From: Paranoxybacillus vitaminiphilus
GTDB lineage: Bacteria; Bacillota; Bacilli; Bacillales; Anoxybacillaceae
Assembly: GCF_003259935.1 (NCBI RefSeq)
Contig: NZ_QLMH01000021.1
Location: 1 to 40,727, forward strand
DNA length: 40,727 nt
Direction of reading: 5' to 3'
The position numbers and the translations under genes are program-made. The notes under the pieces were generated by a model. That model saw only the letters and a list, made by a program, of their open reading frames with translations, had not been told where the DNA came from and did not search any database. Of this stretch, positions 1 through 10,310 are shown in pieces. Within the stretch, counting starts at the first letter, position 1, and each line of letters starts with the position of its first letter.

Positions 1-332
1 AAATCCGGAACAATCCGCAAAAATTTTGCACATTATTTCCGAATCCGCCTGAAATAATTTGAAAAAGGGATTCTGAAATAATGTGCTAGTTTACATAATA
101 GTTTTAAAAAGGTATTCAAATGAAAAATTATTTGATTCTTTGTCCATTTATTAACCACCTTTTTTTGATAATCAACTTACGTTAAGATTAGTCAGTTTAG
201 ATTTAAATGAAATATGAGAATCTATAAAAATATATAAAATTTTCTGGTATTAGGTATAGGTATAATAATCAGAGAACTATCTATTAATGGTAAAATTAGT
301 TAAAAATTATTAAGGAAGGTGGCCATAGTTCT
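1..332. other. Upstream non-coding region with a repeated motif at its left end
   Basis: No gene is seen. Between about 24 and 89 the motif TGAAATAATGTGC (or close to it) occurs three times: once inverted (reverse complement at about 27-39) and twice direct (about 50-62 and 74-86). The outer copies form an inverted repeat, GCACATTATTTCCGAATCC against GGATTCTGAAATAATGTGC. This could be the end of a transposon with repeated transposase sites, or a hairpin terminator of a gene left of the window; neither can be settled here. The rest is AT-rich leader for the next gene, with a TATAAT at about 260-265. Confidence 0.4.
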
Positions 333-1196
333 ATGTTTAAGTTCTTTGATGTTACAAAAGATAATCCAATAAAATTTAACTTATTTACAATTAATCAACT
401 CTCTTTGTATCATTACACAACAAAGAGTGCACTAGAGGGAATAGTACGTAATTCCTGTTTTTGGGTCACAAGAAGTGATTTTCTTAATGATAAATCTGAA
501 ATAATTTACTTTAAAAAGGTATTAGAACTTACTATTCAGAATCTAATTGACTTATGGTCACGATATGAAAATAAATTTGAAACAGAAGGAATCTTATATA
601 ACCAAATAGTTGATTATCTAAAATATTTTTGTGGAAAATATGAAAATATCTTGAATGAAAGAGACTATAATATATTTATTCTTTCACTTTCGGAAAATGG
701 TAGTTCGGAATATTTATTTAAAAATTATTCGAAGGGTAATGGTTGTATCATAGAGTTAAACACTAAAGATTTTTTACAGATTGAAAAAATCGAAACAGGT
801 TCTAGTAATCTAGGAAATATAAGTTTTTTCACTAGCGCTAAAGTTATATATGATATTAAACAACAAGTAAAAATATTTCAAACCGATATTCAAAATATCT
901 ACGAAAAAGTGTTTTATACTCTAAAGAGAAAAAGAATTAAGAATATTAATCAGGAAATATATAATCAAATCTTTAATGAAGTAATGCAATTACTTTTGTT
1001 AAAAATACATACATATTCTCAGTTCTTCAAAGATAAGGAGTTTGAACAAGAAGAAGAATATAGGGTAGCGTTTGTTATTGCAAAAAGTGAAGAAAAAAGA
1101 ATAGTAAGACACCGTACAACTGATAATGGATTAGTGCCTTTTATTGAATTCAAATTTGATATAGATAAATCAATAAAGAGCATTAGAATGAGGTGA
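333..1196 (+). CDS. DUF2971 domain protein
   Basis: A 287-aa soluble protein. The N-terminal stretch LYHYTTKSALEGIVRN followed by FWVTRSDFLNDKSE is characteristic of DUF2971 proteins, and the C-terminal EEEYRVAFVI segment fits the same family. The biochemical role of DUF2971 is not established; such genes are frequent in accessory and defence regions. The start is supported by an AAGGAAGGTGG-type Shine-Dalgarno sequence about 10 nt upstream. It is very AT-rich and converges on the TrlF-like gene across a shared terminator, so the two are not co-transcribed. Its position beside a type I restriction system suggests an accessory or defence role, which is inference. Confidence 0.75.
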   Translation: MFKFFDVTKDNPIKFNLFTINQLSLYHYTTKSALEGIVRNSCFWVTRSDFLNDKSEIIYFKKVLELTIQNLIDLWSRYENKFETEGILYNQIVDYLKYFCGKYENILNERDYNIFILSLSENGSSEYLFKNYSKGNGCIIELNTKDFLQIEKIETGSSNLGNISFFTSAKVIYDIKQQVKIFQTDIQNIYEKVFYTLKRKRIKNINQEIYNQIFNEVMQLLLLKIHTYSQFFKDKEFEQEEEYRVAFVIAKSEEKRIVRHRTTDNGLVPFIEFKFDIDKSIKSIRMR

Positions 1197-1270
1197 ATTT
1201 TATTCCTAAGAAGAAAATATTATTGAAGGGAAGAGGAACAAAAATCCTAAAGGCTTATTCCGTTAAGAAA

Positions 1271-1301
1271 AGTCCCTTTCAAAATATTTTTGAAAGGGAC
1301 T
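1271..1301. terminator. Bidirectional terminator between convergent genes
   Basis: AGTCCCTTTCAAAA pairs with TTGAAAGGGACT around a short AT loop. It lies between the stop of the DUF2971 gene and the stop of the convergent TrlF-like gene, and serves both directions. Confidence 0.8.
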
Positions 1302-1306
1302 ACTAT

Positions 1307-3922
1307 TTAAATATTATACTTCTCTTTTCGCATTCTGAAAGCCAAACTTCCGCCTTCTAGTGTATTCACAACTGCCTCTTTTACGCTGTTATTATCAACT
1401 GATCCTAAACAATTTTTATTAATAGAACCTGTCCCTTCGTTTTCTTCCATAACACCTATTAACTCTGCGTCTCCAAAAACAGGTATATTTGCATTATGTG
1501 TTGCAAATATAAATTGCCGGTTTATCTTAAGTTCTCTTAAACCTTCAACAAGATTGTTGGCAATATAGGAATTATCTAAATTATCTTCAGGTTGGTCAAC
1601 AATTAGAGGATCATTATTATCCAACATTAGGATATTTAAAATTGCTGTACATTGTTGTCCTTTTGATAACTTATTTAAGGATTTATAGTTTTCTTTTTCA
1701 TTTGAAGAAACATTTAGTTGAATATCAATTATATTTGGTAAGTCTATAATTTCTAATTCCAAAAGTCTTTCTTTACTCATTCCCGCTAATATTTCCGCTT
1801 TACTATGTTGTAAACCATAGGATTTATATGCGTTATAAACAGCGTCTTTACCATTTTTAATGTGTTCAATAAAACTTGAGATATCAAAGTTATCAATCTC
1901 ATTTAACCATTTTAGTCCTTGAGTACCGAGTCCTTTTTCTTGAGCCAAAAAATCAATTAATAGTTCTCTATTTCTCTTTGGATATATTTCGATTTTTACT
2001 TTTCCTTTTAGTTTTTTCTTGTTTATTTTTTTTACTACTTTTCTTAATGTATCGAGTTCATTATCCAAAATAGCATTTAGTTGTTCAAGAAGATTTGAAC
2101 GTTCTTCTTCTAACTTTTCAATCTCTTTCTTTAGTTGAGAAAGTTCCTGTTCAAGAGGTTCGATAGTTGCTATCTCCTTTAAAGTGTTAGAATATTCTTT
2201 TGCAATATCTTCACCATTTATTCCATTTAGTTCACCTAATGATTTAATGGCTTTCTTTATTTGGTCTTCCACTTTTTGTTTCTCTACGCTCCATTTATTG
2301 CTTATAGATTGAATACTATGTAAAGTGGATATTTTTAAGTCTTCATATTGGGCATTAAAATGTTTCAATCGCTCATTAAAATTATCTATTTCCTGTTTTA
2401 ATTCTTTAAAAATGCTACTATTTTTCGTTTTATTTATAAAATCATCGCTGAATGGAACTGCTACATTTTTTATTTGGAATGAGTGGTTATTAATGTTTTC
2501 TTTGGCTGCTGATATATACCCTTCTTCTGTCGTAATATCACCTTGAACTTGTAATTTTTGAGAAATACCAAGTTCTTCGAAGTTTTTCTGTTTTTCTTTT
2601 AAACTTGGTAGTTTGTTTATTTTAGAGGATAGTTCATCAAATCTCTCGTATTTTTCTAATAATAAAGTTGCATTTTTCCTTAAACTATTCTTCTTCTCTT
2701 CTTTAGACTGCACGATATTATTATCGTAGTCTAAAAAGCGATTTAGAATTTGCAATTTTGCATCTTCATCTTCTGTAATTTCGACTATTTCATTTTGACT
2801 GTATATCTCGATACTAGGAAGAATATCTTCAATTTTTAGTTTAGATTTTGTACCATCCATATTCATAATAACAGCAGGGCTATCAAATCTTTTTATAATT
2901 TTAAATTGCTTACCGAATTGTTTGTGAGACGTAACTATAAGTTCAACTCTCCCCCCTGCCCCTAAGTTAGCATCAACAATATTTTTAAATGTCTTCTTAG
3001 CGTCTTTTCCCTTAGGTTCTTGCTCTAATGCATATCTAATTAATTCAATTAGTGTTGATTTTCCTGTGCCTCGTCCTCCTATAATAGTATTGAGGTTTGG
3101 AGACAAATTAATCTCAAAATCGTCAAGATAGCCACCAAAAATATTTATTTGATCAATAGAGGAATGATGTATTTTATTTAAGTCAGAATTAAGTCTTACT
3201 CTTGCATCAGGATCTTTAAAGGCTAATTTAAAACAACTGAAATTTGGTTCCGACATTTTAACAAGACAACTTGCCGTTTCTGATAGGATATCTTCAGGTT
3301 TACTAACATCTTTTGCATTTATTAACGCAAACGGTGTATCTTTTTTATAGTTAGGATCTTTATTTTTTAGTATATTTATATATTTCTCTTCTACCTCATC
3401 ACGTTTTGCAGGAATTTGTGCTGCTTTTAATAGACTTGATTGCCAAATAGGATATTGTTGAAGTTTTAAGACTCCATTGTCTTGTGTTACGTGGGCCGCA
3501 TACCAAAATCCATTTAGTTCTTCTATTTTTTGTGCAATCTGACTAAAACTTAGTTTACTAGGTGATATTCCATCGTTAGTGTCGATTATTTCGAGTGAAC
3601 CAAGATACCTTTCTAGTTGGATTTCATTTGTATTTTCATCGAAAAGACATACAATATGTACTTTTTCTGAAGTAGAAATTTCAAAGCCCGGAAAAACAAC
3701 AATTCCCTTTTCCTGTAGGTATTCCCTTAGTGATTTTGATTTCTGAACATCACCGTGGTTAGCGAGTCCAACAACTTTAATTCCTGCTTGTAGACAGTTT
3801 TCATAAATTGCGTGATTGTATTCTTCTTCACTCAATGAATGTTTTTGTCCCCTATACTTAATATAATCATAAGGGTTGACCTGTAATGCACATTTGTAAA
3901 ATTTTGCGTAACTGTTAGCCAT
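1307..3922 (-). CDS. TrlF-type PHP domain / SMC-like AAA ATPase
   Basis: An 871-aa protein. The N-terminal ~110 residues resemble a PHP-type phosphoesterase domain (ANHGD, then VFPGFEIST). A P-loop GGRGTGKST lies near residue 283, a long coiled-coil region spans roughly 390-690, and an ABC-type signature (KLSKGQQCTAIL) and Walker B with D-loop (LIVDQPEDNLDN) lie near 760-785. This is the layout of SMC/RloC/TrlF-like ATPases, in which the ATPase head is split by a coiled coil and an N-terminal domain is the likely effector. I chose the ATG at 3922 because GGGAGGGG lies just upstream; a TTG six codons earlier overlaps that sequence. A role in phage defence, perhaps as a nuclease, is inference from family and context. 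Confidence 0.8.
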   Translation of the reverse strand: MANSYAKFYKCALQVNPYDYIKYRGQKHSLSEEEYNHAIYENCLQAGIKVVGLANHGDVQKSKSLREYLQEKGIVVFPGFEISTSEKVHIVCLFDENTNEIQLERYLGSLEIIDTNDGISPSKLSFSQIAQKIEELNGFWYAAHVTQDNGVLKLQQYPIWQSSLLKAAQIPAKRDEVEEKYINILKNKDPNYKKDTPFALINAKDVSKPEDILSETASCLVKMSEPNFSCFKLAFKDPDARVRLNSDLNKIHHSSIDQINIFGGYLDDFEINLSPNLNTIIGGRGTGKSTLIELIRYALEQEPKGKDAKKTFKNIVDANLGAGGRVELIVTSHKQFGKQFKIIKRFDSPAVIMNMDGTKSKLKIEDILPSIEIYSQNEIVEITEDEDAKLQILNRFLDYDNNIVQSKEEKKNSLRKNATLLLEKYERFDELSSKINKLPSLKEKQKNFEELGISQKLQVQGDITTEEGYISAAKENINNHSFQIKNVAVPFSDDFINKTKNSSIFKELKQEIDNFNERLKHFNAQYEDLKISTLHSIQSISNKWSVEKQKVEDQIKKAIKSLGELNGINGEDIAKEYSNTLKEIATIEPLEQELSQLKKEIEKLEEERSNLLEQLNAILDNELDTLRKVVKKINKKKLKGKVKIEIYPKRNRELLIDFLAQEKGLGTQGLKWLNEIDNFDISSFIEHIKNGKDAVYNAYKSYGLQHSKAEILAGMSKERLLELEIIDLPNIIDIQLNVSSNEKENYKSLNKLSKGQQCTAILNILMLDNNDPLIVDQPEDNLDNSYIANNLVEGLRELKINRQFIFATHNANIPVFGDAELIGVMEENEGTGSINKNCLGSVDNNSVKEAVVNTLEGGSLAFRMRKEKYNI

Positions 3923-4343
3923 ATATAAATCCCCTCCCAAAGATTTATAAGTAAATTATAGCAATTTTTTTGTGACTATACATTTTGTATTTGGAATCTA
4001 AATGGATTTTCACCAAAAATTCTTCTTGATTTTTCGATTAAAGAAGTATGAGTGGGATTTGCTCACACTAAAATGGAAATAAGAATGAAATAAATAATAA
4101 GTGGTAGCCAGTACTCTACAACATCGAATGTTTGTCAAGTGCATTTTGTAGTAATGAGCCAGAAAAGGGCTTAAAGAAGTTTTGGGTTATCTATAAAATG
4201 TTAACTTTAGTGAACAAAGTGATAGAGGTTTGTGTTTCTTACCTAATTTTCACATATTAATTCAGTAGTTGAGATACAAGTTTATGATAAAATATTGCTA
4301 TATGTAAGAAAGATGAACGATGGTAAAAAAGTAGGGGGTAAGT
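3923..4343. other. Intergenic region between divergent TrlF-like and hsdM genes
   Basis: No gene recognised. It must hold promoters for both directions. The last ~90 bases before hsdM are AT-rich (for example TTTATGATAAAAT around 4280), but no sigma-A promoter with good spacing stands out. Confidence 0.5.
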
Positions 4344-5891
4344 ATGACATTAAAAGCAGACATCGATTTTCAGAAGGATTTGTTTGAGGCAGCCAATAAA
4401 ATGCGTGGGAGTGTTGCTCCTGCTGATTATAAACACTATGTACTTCCGTTAATCTTTTTGCGCTATCTTTCTAATAAATACGAACAGCGTCGAAAAGAAT
4501 TAGAGCAAATTGTAAAAGATCCAAGCAGCGATTGGTATACGGAAGATGCTGAAATGCAGCAAGTGATTATTTCTGACCCAGACCAATATAAGGCGGAAAA
4601 CGTCTTTGTAGTACCAGAAGAAGCAAGTTGGTCTTATATTATGAAAAACGCCAAACAGCCGAATATTAAAGAAATTCTTGATAATGCGATGAAGCGTCTT
4701 GAAGAGGAGAATCCAGAATTAGAAGGTATGTTACCTCGTATTTATCAAGGCTCAAACTTACCGGCTGAAAATGTGGCAGGCTTAATAGAAATCTTTTCAC
4801 GCGATGTATTTAGCGCTAATACTCATGAAAGTGTAGACATATTAGGGCGTACATATGAGTATTTTATTAGTTCTTTTGCTGCTTCTGAAGGTAACAGAGG
4901 CGGAGAATTTTTTACACCGTCAAGTATCGTTAAGTTGCTTGTTGCTATGCTTGAGCCGAAAAGTGGTATTGTTTTTGACCCTGCGTGCGGTAGTGGCGGG
5001 ATGTTTATACAAAGTGAAGAATATGCTCCGAACAAACATGCACTTTCGTTTTATGGACAAGAAAATGTGGTAACGACAGTGCGTCTTGGAAAAATGAACG
5101 TTCTGTTACATGGGATCAATGCAGAAATTCGCTTAGGAGATTCACTTTTAAATGATCAGTTTCCTGATTTGAAGGCAGACTATATTATTGCTAACCCACC
5201 GTTTAACCAAAAAGATTGGGGAGCAGATCGTTTATCAAAGAATGACCCTCGTTTAATTGGGCCTGTTACAAACAGCAATGCGAACTATATGTGGATGCAA
5301 CACTTCCTATATCATTTAAACGATACGGGTACAGCAGGGTTTGTGATGGCAAACGGAGCAATGACAACGAATGTCAAAGAGGAGAAGGAAGTTCGTCAAA
5401 AATTAGTTGACGAAGGATATATTGACTGTATTGTTCAATTACCTGAAAAACTGTTTTTTACAACAGGCATTCCATGTTGTTTATTCTTTTTAAGCAAAAA
5501 CCGTGACGGTAAAAACGGTTACCGAGCAAGAAAGAATGAAATTTTGTTTATCGACGCTCGCAAAATGGGTACACTCGTTAGCCGTAAGCAAAAAGCGCTG
5601 TCTAAAGAGGAAATTGATAAAATCGCAGCCGTTTATCGTGCCTACAAATACGAAGGGGCAGAAGGATATGAAGATATTGTCGGGTTCTGTAAAGTTGCAA
5701 CAATTGAAGAAGTACAAGCAAATGACTACAAATTAACACCGGGGATTTATGTTGGAACAGAAGTTACAGATGTAGATGATATACCATTTGAAGAGAAAAT
5801 GGCTGAATTGACACAGCGTCTCTTAGAACTATTTGAAGAATCGAATCGCCTTCAAGAGAAGATTAAGCAAGACTTGGAGGAGTTACTGTGA
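4344..5891 (+). CDS. hsdM: Type I restriction-modification system, methyltransferase subunit HsdM
   Basis: A 515-aa N6-adenine DNA methyltransferase, the modification subunit of a type I restriction-modification complex (M2S for methylation, R2M2S for restriction). The N-terminal helical HsdM domain (ADIDFQKDLFEAANKMRG to about residue 130) is followed by the methylase fold: S-adenosylmethionine motif I DPACGSGGMF near residue 212 and catalytic motif IV NPPF near 283. Length is normal. The start has a good GGGGGT-type ribosome binding site. The stop overlaps the hsdS start by four bases (GTGA), so the two are translationally coupled. It begins an hsdM-hsdS-hsdR operon. Confidence 0.97.
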   Translation: MTLKADIDFQKDLFEAANKMRGSVAPADYKHYVLPLIFLRYLSNKYEQRRKELEQIVKDPSSDWYTEDAEMQQVIISDPDQYKAENVFVVPEEASWSYIMKNAKQPNIKEILDNAMKRLEEENPELEGMLPRIYQGSNLPAENVAGLIEIFSRDVFSANTHESVDILGRTYEYFISSFAASEGNRGGEFFTPSSIVKLLVAMLEPKSGIVFDPACGSGGMFIQSEEYAPNKHALSFYGQENVVTTVRLGKMNVLLHGINAEIRLGDSLLNDQFPDLKADYIIANPPFNQKDWGADRLSKNDPRLIGPVTNSNANYMWMQHFLYHLNDTGTAGFVMANGAMTTNVKEEKEVRQKLVDEGYIDCIVQLPEKLFFTTGIPCCLFFLSKNRDGKNGYRARKNEILFIDARKMGTLVSRKQKALSKEEIDKIAAVYRAYKYEGAEGYEDIVGFCKVATIEEVQANDYKLTPGIYVGTEVTDVDDIPFEEKMAELTQRLLELFEESNRLQEKIKQDLEELL

Positions 5892-7102
5892 GTAATTGGA
5901 TTAAAGTGAGATTAGGAGATATTGTTGAACTAAAAAGAGAGTCATATCAACCCAAGCCAGATGAGATTCTACCTTATATTGGGCTAGAACATATAGGTCA
6001 GGGAACATTACGATTAATCAATGTTGGAAAATCAAATGAAGTAACGAGTACAAAAAGTTATTTCTCAAAAGGAGATATTTTATTCGGGAAATTACGTCCA
6101 TATTTTCGCAAAGTAGTAAGGCCTAAATTTAATGGGGTATGTTCAACCGATATTCTTGTATTAACAAGTAAGAATCCTAGGAAGTTCAGTCAAACTTTCT
6201 TGTTTTATCTAATGGCTTCACAAGAGATGATTGATCTTGCTACTGCTTCTTCAAGTGGTACAAAAATGCCAAGGGCTGATTGGAAAGTACTTCAGAATCT
6301 AGAGGTGAGTATACCTGAAGATTTCGATGAACAGGAAAGAATAGGTAAGATACTAGAAGCAATAGACGATAAAATCGATATTAATACTCGGATGAACGAA
6401 ACCCTCGAAGAAATGGCTATGACGCTCTACAAGCATTGGTTTGTTGATTTTGGACCGTTTCAAGATGGGGAATTTGTTGAGTCAGAATTAGGGATGATTC
6501 CAAAGGGATGGAGAGTAATTTCTTCTTATGATTTGGCAAATTATATTAATGGTAAGGCCTTTAAAACAAATCAACTGGTTGATAATGATGGTTTACCAGT
6601 AATTAAAATAGCAGAATTAAAGTCAGGTATTACCAACTCGACAAAGTTTTACAATGGAAATGTTGAACCAAAATATCTTCTTCAAAACGGAGATATCCTT
6701 TTTGCATGGTCAGCATCTTTGGGTGTCTTTATATGGGCGAAAGGTGAGGCTGTATTAAATCAACATATTTTTAATGTTAAACCTAACGGTACTTTATCAA
6801 AATCTATGATTTATTTTACTCTGAAAAATATTATTCAAGAATTTATAGAGATTGCTGCGAGTCGTGCAACAACAATGGGACATATTACAAAACAGCATTT
6901 GATAGATAAAAAAATTGCTTTGCCTCCAGATGAGTTGTTGGTTAAAGTGGACGAAAAGATGAGTAACTATTATCAAATGATACTGAGTAATATGTTAGAA
7001 GTGGAGAGATTAATTCAGATGAGAGATTATCTCCTCCCTCGCCTTTTATCAGGTGAAATTGATTTATCTCAAGCAGAAAAACAAGTAGAAGAAGTACTTT
7101 AA
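5888..7102 (+). CDS. hsdS: Type I restriction-modification system, specificity subunit HsdS
   Basis: A 404-aa specificity subunit that sets the bipartite DNA target. It has two target-recognition domains: TRD1 from about residue 1 to 150 (GDIVELKRESYQP start, ending in a central helix with FDEQERIGKILEAIDDKI) and TRD2 from about 200 to 350 (GMIPKGWRVISSYDLANYI start), each followed by a conserved helical spacer; the second ends in LLPRLLSGEIDLSQ. It uses a GTG start inside the hsdM stop codon. TRD1 and TRD2 are more AT-rich than the flanking hsdM and hsdR, as expected for exchangeable specificity domains. The recognition sequence cannot be predicted. Confidence 0.95.
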   Translation: MSNWIKVRLGDIVELKRESYQPKPDEILPYIGLEHIGQGTLRLINVGKSNEVTSTKSYFSKGDILFGKLRPYFRKVVRPKFNGVCSTDILVLTSKNPRKFSQTFLFYLMASQEMIDLATASSSGTKMPRADWKVLQNLEVSIPEDFDEQERIGKILEAIDDKIDINTRMNETLEEMAMTLYKHWFVDFGPFQDGEFVESELGMIPKGWRVISSYDLANYINGKAFKTNQLVDNDGLPVIKIAELKSGITNSTKFYNGNVEPKYLLQNGDILFAWSASLGVFIWAKGEAVLNQHIFNVKPNGTLSKSMIYFTLKNIIQEFIEIAASRATTMGHITKQHLIDKKIALPPDELLVKVDEKMSNYYQMILSNMLEVERLIQMRDYLLPRLLSGEIDLSQAEKQVEEVL

Positions 7103-7137
7103 ATTGGATATAAATTCGACTGGGAGGTGCAAGCAAC

Positions 7138-10100
7138 ATGACGAGACCTCTAGGTGAAACGGAATTTGAAGAAACGACGATTGAACGTTTAAAGAGATTA
7201 GGTTATGACTATCTTCATGCGCAGGAATTGTTTCAGCGTGGAGAGCGTAATAGTCTTCACGAAGTAGTTCTTTATGGTCGGTTGGAAGCCTTCTTAAAGA
7301 AGGCTTATCCGGCCATACCTGAACATGAAATAAAAGGACTTGCTCAAGTACTAACAGCGCCAGATGGTGTAAAATTGATTAACCGCAATATGCATTTTCA
7401 CAAAATGTTGACGAAAGGCCTCGAATTCTCTTATGAGGTAAACGATGAAACATACACACCTCATGTTTTCCCGATCGATTGGGAACATCCAGAGAACAAT
7501 GACTTTTTAGTGGTTAATCAATTGCCGATTGAAGGGCGCATGTCCCGTAGGCCAGATATCGTTATATATATTAACGGTTTACCACTGGTTGTATTTGAGT
7601 TAAAAAATCCAAACAACGAGCAAGCGACTGTTTATGATGCGTATACTCAAATTCAAAACTATACGTATGATATCTCACAATTATTTAACTACAACGCTTT
7701 TGTTGTCATTTCCGATAACGTGGAAACGAAGCATGGAATGCCGTTTGCCGATTACGATTTCTTTGCTTCATGGAAATCGATTGATGGACGAAATATTGAT
7801 AACAACCGTGCCAATACGATGCGTACGCTGATTGAAGGATTATTCCCGAAAGATCGTCTACTAAATTATATTCGTAATTTCATTGTCTTTTTGGAGGAAG
7901 GTAGTAAAATTACGAAAGTTGGCGCGAAATATCATCAGTTTTTTGGTGTGAACTTCGCTGTTAATGAAGCGATACGTGCGACGCGGCCTGACGGAGACCG
8001 AAAAATCGGGGTTATGTATCATACAACGGGTTCGGGTAAATCGCTAAGTATGTTATTTTTCGCAGGAATTTTGTCTCGTCACCCAGAAATGGAAAATCCA
8101 TCTATTGTTATTCAAGTAGATCGCAATGATTTAGATGAACAACTCTACGATACTTTTGTTCAGGCAGAATCATTTATTGGGAAGGTAAAACGTGCAAAGA
8201 ATGTTGAAGAATTGCGTACATATCTCAGAGCAGAGGCAACTCCCGTTATATTCTCTACGATTGAAAAATTCCGTAAGAAAGAAGGAGAAACTAAGCACCC
8301 AGTTTTATCCGAAAGACGAAACATTGTTGTGATTGCTGATGAAGCACATCGCACCCAAGCCGGTTTTGCAGGTGGATTTGCTGCTCAATTGCGTTATGCT
8401 TTGCCGAACGCTTCCCATATTGGATTTACAGGAACTCCAGTCGATTTTGTTGATAACAATACGGAGGAGATTTTTGGACATATTATCCATCGTTACGATA
8501 TGGCTCAGGCAGTGGCAGATAAAGCGACATTACCAATCTACTATGAAAGTCGCTTAATCCCGCTTGATTTATCGGCTGACGACATTGATGAAAAATACAA
8601 GGAAATTATCGTAGAGGCTGGTGGAGACGATGAAGAGTCAGAGAACTATAAAAGAAAATGGGCCGCTCTGGAAAAAGTCGTCGGTACTCCAAAACGGCTC
8701 CGTCGTTTAGCCAAAGATATCGTATCACATTTTAACCAAGTCGCCAATCCGTTTCAAAAAGCAATGATTGTCTGTATGAGCCGGCGAATTGCGGTAGATT
8801 TGTATAATTATCTAAGAGAGATTCCAGAATGCCCTCCTGTTGAAGTGATAATGACAGGAGATGTATCAAAGGATCCTAAAGAGTGGCGCGAAGTTCAGCC
8901 GGGAAGCAAATATGCGCATATTAAATCGAAAAAAGAACAAGAAGAAGTGAAAGCCAAACTTCGTGATCCAGAAGATCCTTTGAAATTTGTCATTGTCGTT
9001 GATATGTGGTTAACAGGAATGGACGCCAAACCGCTTTCTTATCTTTATATCGATAAGCCAATGAAGGGACACAACCTGATGCAGGCCATTGCCCGTGTAA
9101 ACCGTGTGTTTCCGGGAAAAGAAGGCGGAGTAGTCGTTGATTATATTGGAATTGCTACTTTACTGAAAGAAGCAACTCATAAATATACGCAAAGTGGCGG
9201 CACGGGAAGTCCTACTTATGATATTTCAGAGGCCGTTAATATCTTCATGGATCATCTGAAGGCAGTAAGAGGATTTATTCCAAGCGAGATTGATGTGCAA
9301 AACTGGCGCACAAAACCAAAAATAGAACGAGAGGACTTCATTGCTGACCTTGTTAATGTCCTTTTAAATAGTGATCCGGAAGAATATATTCAAACAGCCA
9401 CCAAACTAGAAAAATCGTATCAGTTGGTGAAACATCAACCGGAAGTACTTGAACTTGCAGATGAAGTTATGCTCTATTTAATGATGAAAGCACAACTTCG
9501 CAAACATTTGCGGCCACCAATTGAAAAACCGAGTGAAAATAAAACATTAGAAGAGCGATTATCAGAACTCATTGATAACAGTCTGTTAGCAAAAGAAACC
9601 GTTGACATTTTCCAAATAGCAGGAATTGAACGCCCAGATATCAGCATATTGGACGATGCGTTCTTGGCAGATTTAACAAAAAAAGAGCATGTAGACTTGC
9701 GTTTAAAGTTGCTGAAAAAACTTTTAGAGGATCAAATCAAAGTGACATTTAGCCAAGGAAGCCCACAGTCAAAGGCGTTAAGCGAACTTCTAGAGAAAAC
9801 GTTAAGGGATTATCATAATCGGGTTATTCAGGCTGCCGATGTGGTCAGGGTTATGATTAAAATGCGCAAAGAAATGGAAGAAGAAATACGCAAGCGACAC
9901 GACTTAGGATTGTCAGAGGAAGAAATTGAATTTTACAAAGCGATCACTGCTATGGAGCAGGAAGCGTTCTCAAACGAGTTTCTTGCTAGTTTAATCCATA
10001 AGGTGGTTAAAGCCTTAAAGAAACAATTAGCCGTAGACTGGACAAGTCCTCACCGTCGAGATGTCTACGCTAAAGTGAAATTAGCCGTCAAGCAAGTGCT

Positions 10101-10200
10101 CATGAAAGAGAAAATTACGGGGCAACAATTACAATTCTTAACAAATAAATTCATGGAACAAGCCGAACAACAATATAAAGACTGGCCAATGAATGCGTAA
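7138..10200 (+). CDS. hsdR: Type I restriction-modification system, restriction subunit HsdR
   Basis: A 1020-aa motor and nuclease subunit. The N-terminal PD-(D/E)XK nuclease is seen as RPDIVIYINGLPLVVFELK (about residues 137-154). The superfamily 2 translocase follows: Walker A TTGSGKS near 297, motif II DEAH near 401, motif III FTGTP near 428 and motif VI QAIARVNRVF near 650. The C-terminal ~300 residues are helical and fit the HsdM-binding region. Length and all key motifs are intact, so the system is likely active. It starts 35 bases after hsdS behind GGGAGGTG and is followed by a terminator, closing the operon. Confidence 0.97.
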   Translation: MTRPLGETEFEETTIERLKRLGYDYLHAQELFQRGERNSLHEVVLYGRLEAFLKKAYPAIPEHEIKGLAQVLTAPDGVKLINRNMHFHKMLTKGLEFSYEVNDETYTPHVFPIDWEHPENNDFLVVNQLPIEGRMSRRPDIVIYINGLPLVVFELKNPNNEQATVYDAYTQIQNYTYDISQLFNYNAFVVISDNVETKHGMPFADYDFFASWKSIDGRNIDNNRANTMRTLIEGLFPKDRLLNYIRNFIVFLEEGSKITKVGAKYHQFFGVNFAVNEAIRATRPDGDRKIGVMYHTTGSGKSLSMLFFAGILSRHPEMENPSIVIQVDRNDLDEQLYDTFVQAESFIGKVKRAKNVEELRTYLRAEATPVIFSTIEKFRKKEGETKHPVLSERRNIVVIADEAHRTQAGFAGGFAAQLRYALPNASHIGFTGTPVDFVDNNTEEIFGHIIHRYDMAQAVADKATLPIYYESRLIPLDLSADDIDEKYKEIIVEAGGDDEESENYKRKWAALEKVVGTPKRLRRLAKDIVSHFNQVANPFQKAMIVCMSRRIAVDLYNYLREIPECPPVEVIMTGDVSKDPKEWREVQPGSKYAHIKSKKEQEEVKAKLRDPEDPLKFVIVVDMWLTGMDAKPLSYLYIDKPMKGHNLMQAIARVNRVFPGKEGGVVVDYIGIATLLKEATHKYTQSGGTGSPTYDISEAVNIFMDHLKAVRGFIPSEIDVQNWRTKPKIEREDFIADLVNVLLNSDPEEYIQTATKLEKSYQLVKHQPEVLELADEVMLYLMMKAQLRKHLRPPIEKPSENKTLEERLSELIDNSLLAKETVDIFQIAGIERPDISILDDAFLADLTKKEHVDLRLKLLKKLLEDQIKVTFSQGSPQSKALSELLEKTLRDYHNRVIQAADVVRVMIKMRKEMEEEIRKRHDLGLSEEEIEFYKAITAMEQEAFSNEFLASLIHKVVKALKKQLAVDWTSPHRRDVYAKVKLAVKQVLMKEKITGQQLQFLTNKFMEQAEQQYKDWPMNA

Positions 10201-10207
10201 CAACTAG

Positions 10208-10239
10208 AACAGATGTCTCTTATAGGGGCATCTGTTTTT
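10208..10239 (+). terminator. Terminator of the hsdMSR operon
   Basis: ACAGATG pairs with CATCTGT and is followed by a T run, eight bases after the hsdR stop. Confidence 0.8.
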
Positions 10240-10310
10240 GTATCCTTTTTCTAAAAAATTGTTGCTTTTGAGCAAAAACTTAAATAATTATTAAGTATAT
10301 TAAAAAATTT

